Below are positions 5,598 through 6,514 of a stretch of 6,514 bases of DNA, piece after piece (the first letter of the stretch is position 1; each line of letters starts with the position of its first letter). The stretch lies in contig JAJXZC010000667.1 of the NCBI GenBank assembly GCA_021780275.1, positions 1 through 6,514 of the forward strand. The letters run 5' to 3'. The position numbers were made by a program, and so were the translations under genes. The DNA is from Pseudomonadota bacterium. GTDB lineage: Bacteria > Pseudomonadota > Alphaproteobacteria > Parvibaculales > Parvibaculaceae. The notes beneath the pieces are model-generated. The model did not search any database and was not told where the DNA came from. It saw only the letters and a list, made by a program, of their open reading frames with translations.

Positions 5598-6514
5598 TCA
5601 GGACGCTATCGGTTCGAGCGGCGGCAAGGCGAGCGTCATCTCGAAGAACTCGTCCACGAGCTTCTGAACCGGCGAATAGATCCGGAAGGTGACGCGGAAC
5701 GGCCCGCCTTTCGGCGACGGCAGCCAGTTCGTGTCCTTGCCTCCGCCCGGCGCTTCGCCCTGAACCCAGATATCGACCGAACCGTCGGCGTTCGCCGCCA
5801 GCGTGTCGCGGCTCGAAACGCAATAGCGGTCGAGCGGATTGTCGATGAACTGGAAGCTCCGCCCGCCATACATGGTGATGGACCAGAAGCCGATCTCGCT
5901 GGTGGCGGGAATGCGGTCCGCCGGAATGTGGATCCGGTAGCGTTTCGCGCCATCCAGCAACTCGCCGCTGGCGTCATAGTAGGTATAGAGGTAGAGCGCT
6001 TCCTCGGGATCATTACCCATGAGGCCGACCAGCGCGGCGGCCGCGCGCGCCGCATAGTCGGAGGTGAAATCACGCGAATAGCGCGCCGCGTCCCAGCCGT
6101 TCGGAAATTTCCGGCCGCGATTCTTGAGCAGATATTCCATCATCGCGGGACCGTCCTGCTCGGCGCGCAGAATGCCCTGCCGCGTCGCCGGATCGAGAGC
6201 ATCGGGATCAAAGGGCTGACCCGGCGTGATGCCGATCCGCCAAAGCGTCGTCGCGACCGTCTTGTGCCCTGGAGGGGGCGGGTTTTCGCCCAGAAGATCG
6301 GCGGCTTCCTTGAACCAGGCGAAATCGCCTTCATAGCGGTTGCGGTGGCGCGGCGCGGGCGGCGTCGCCAGCTTTCCGCTCGGGCCGTCTTTCCATTCCG
6401 AGAGCGGCGTGAGCGACATCCGCGCCTGATAACCGCGCACGATTTCAAGATCGGCCTCGTCCTTCGCCGCGATGCGGACGGCGATGCCGGCAAGATTGGT
6501 GTCGATGCGGCGCT
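5598..6514 (-). CDS. DUF1254/DUF1214 domain protein, 5' end beyond the window
   Basis: The frame is open from the right edge to the TGA at 5600-5598, giving 304 visible residues. A GTG at 6440 is in frame, but coding continues upstream of it (RRIDTNLAGIAVRIAAKDEA...), so the gene is truncated by the window. The C-terminal part is a typical DUF1214 domain: GFWSITMYGGRSF (visible residues 208-220), NPLDRYCVSSRDTL (225-238), then NADGSVDIWVQ, NWLPSPKGGPFRVTFRIYSP and a short tail. The N-terminal visible part resembles the end and linker of DUF1254. Full proteins of this kind are often around 450 residues and many have a signal peptide, which would lie outside the window. No enzymatic activity is established that I can name. 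Such genes are common in lipid- and hydrocarbon-degrading bacteria. A terminator follows directly. Confidence 0.85.
   Translation of the reverse strand, partial: RRIDTNLAGIAVRIAAKDEADLEIVRGYQARMSLTPLSEWKDGPSGKLATPPAPRHRNRYEGDFAWFKEAADLLGENPPPPGHKTVATTLWRIGITPGQPFDPDALDPATRQGILRAEQDGPAMMEYLLKNRGRKFPNGWDAARYSRDFTSDYAARAAAALVGLMGNDPEEALYLYTYYDASGELLDGAKRYRIHIPADRIPATSEIGFWSITMYGGRSFQFIDNPLDRYCVSSRDTLAANADGSVDIWVQGEAPGGGKDTNWLPSPKGGPFRVTFRIYSPVQKLVDEFFEMTLALPPLEPIAS

Noticed and set aside
1..6514. tRNA, rRNA, CRISPR, insertion sequence or phage genes
   Set aside because: Reading both strands showed no cloverleaf-like sequence, spaced repeat array, transposase or integrase; all large frames are assigned to metabolic or regulatory genes.

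Overview
The window is GC-rich DNA with tightly packed genes and strongly GC-biased third codon positions. The gene set suggests an alphaproteobacterium that degrades hydrocarbons or lipids, perhaps a Parvibaculum-like organism. The set is a CYP153-type P450, an AraC/OruR-type regulator, a short PhaC with a small PhaE-like partner, an LCM-type methyltransferase and a DUF1254/DUF1214 protein. The taxonomic placement is inferred from gene content only.

Left part (1-2350): an AraC-family regulator on the minus strand runs off the left edge, so its DNA-binding domain lies outside the window. It is divergent from a complete CYP153-like cytochrome P450 gene on the plus strand (985-2238). The 175-base gap between them carries two direct copies of TGGCGCAAnnTG exactly 21 bases apart. 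That is the usual layout of AraC-family half-sites, and these copies are the best candidate operator for control of the P450. A strong intrinsic terminator follows the P450. No ferredoxin or ferredoxin reductase gene is visible.

Middle part (2350-4604): a plus-strand cluster of three genes follows: a small PhaE/PhaR-like subunit, a 362-residue PhaC-type synthase with a complete Cys-Asp-His triad, and a GNAT acetyltransferase. The gaps of 21 and 14 bases indicate one operon. A run of ten G's fills the ribosome-binding region of phaC. The 5' end of the PhaE-like gene is uncertain. A 45-codon minus-strand frame with a hydrophobic C-terminal half overlaps that doubtful stretch.

Right part (4605-6514): two minus-strand genes converge on the operon: an LCM-family SAM-dependent methyltransferase, and upstream of it a DUF1254/DUF1214 protein that runs off the right edge. 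A 9-bp hairpin with a T tract separates them, so they are probably separate transcripts.

A plausible combined role is terminal oxidation of alkanes or fatty chains by the P450, with surplus 3-hydroxyacyl-CoA from beta-oxidation stored as polyhydroxyalkanoate. This link is inferred from adjacency. The P450 and the pha-like cluster are separated by a terminator and need not be co-regulated. I do not see a clearly new multi-gene system. The most interesting points are the 21-bp-phased operator, the minimal two-subunit synthase with its G-tract leader, and the candidate small membrane protein.
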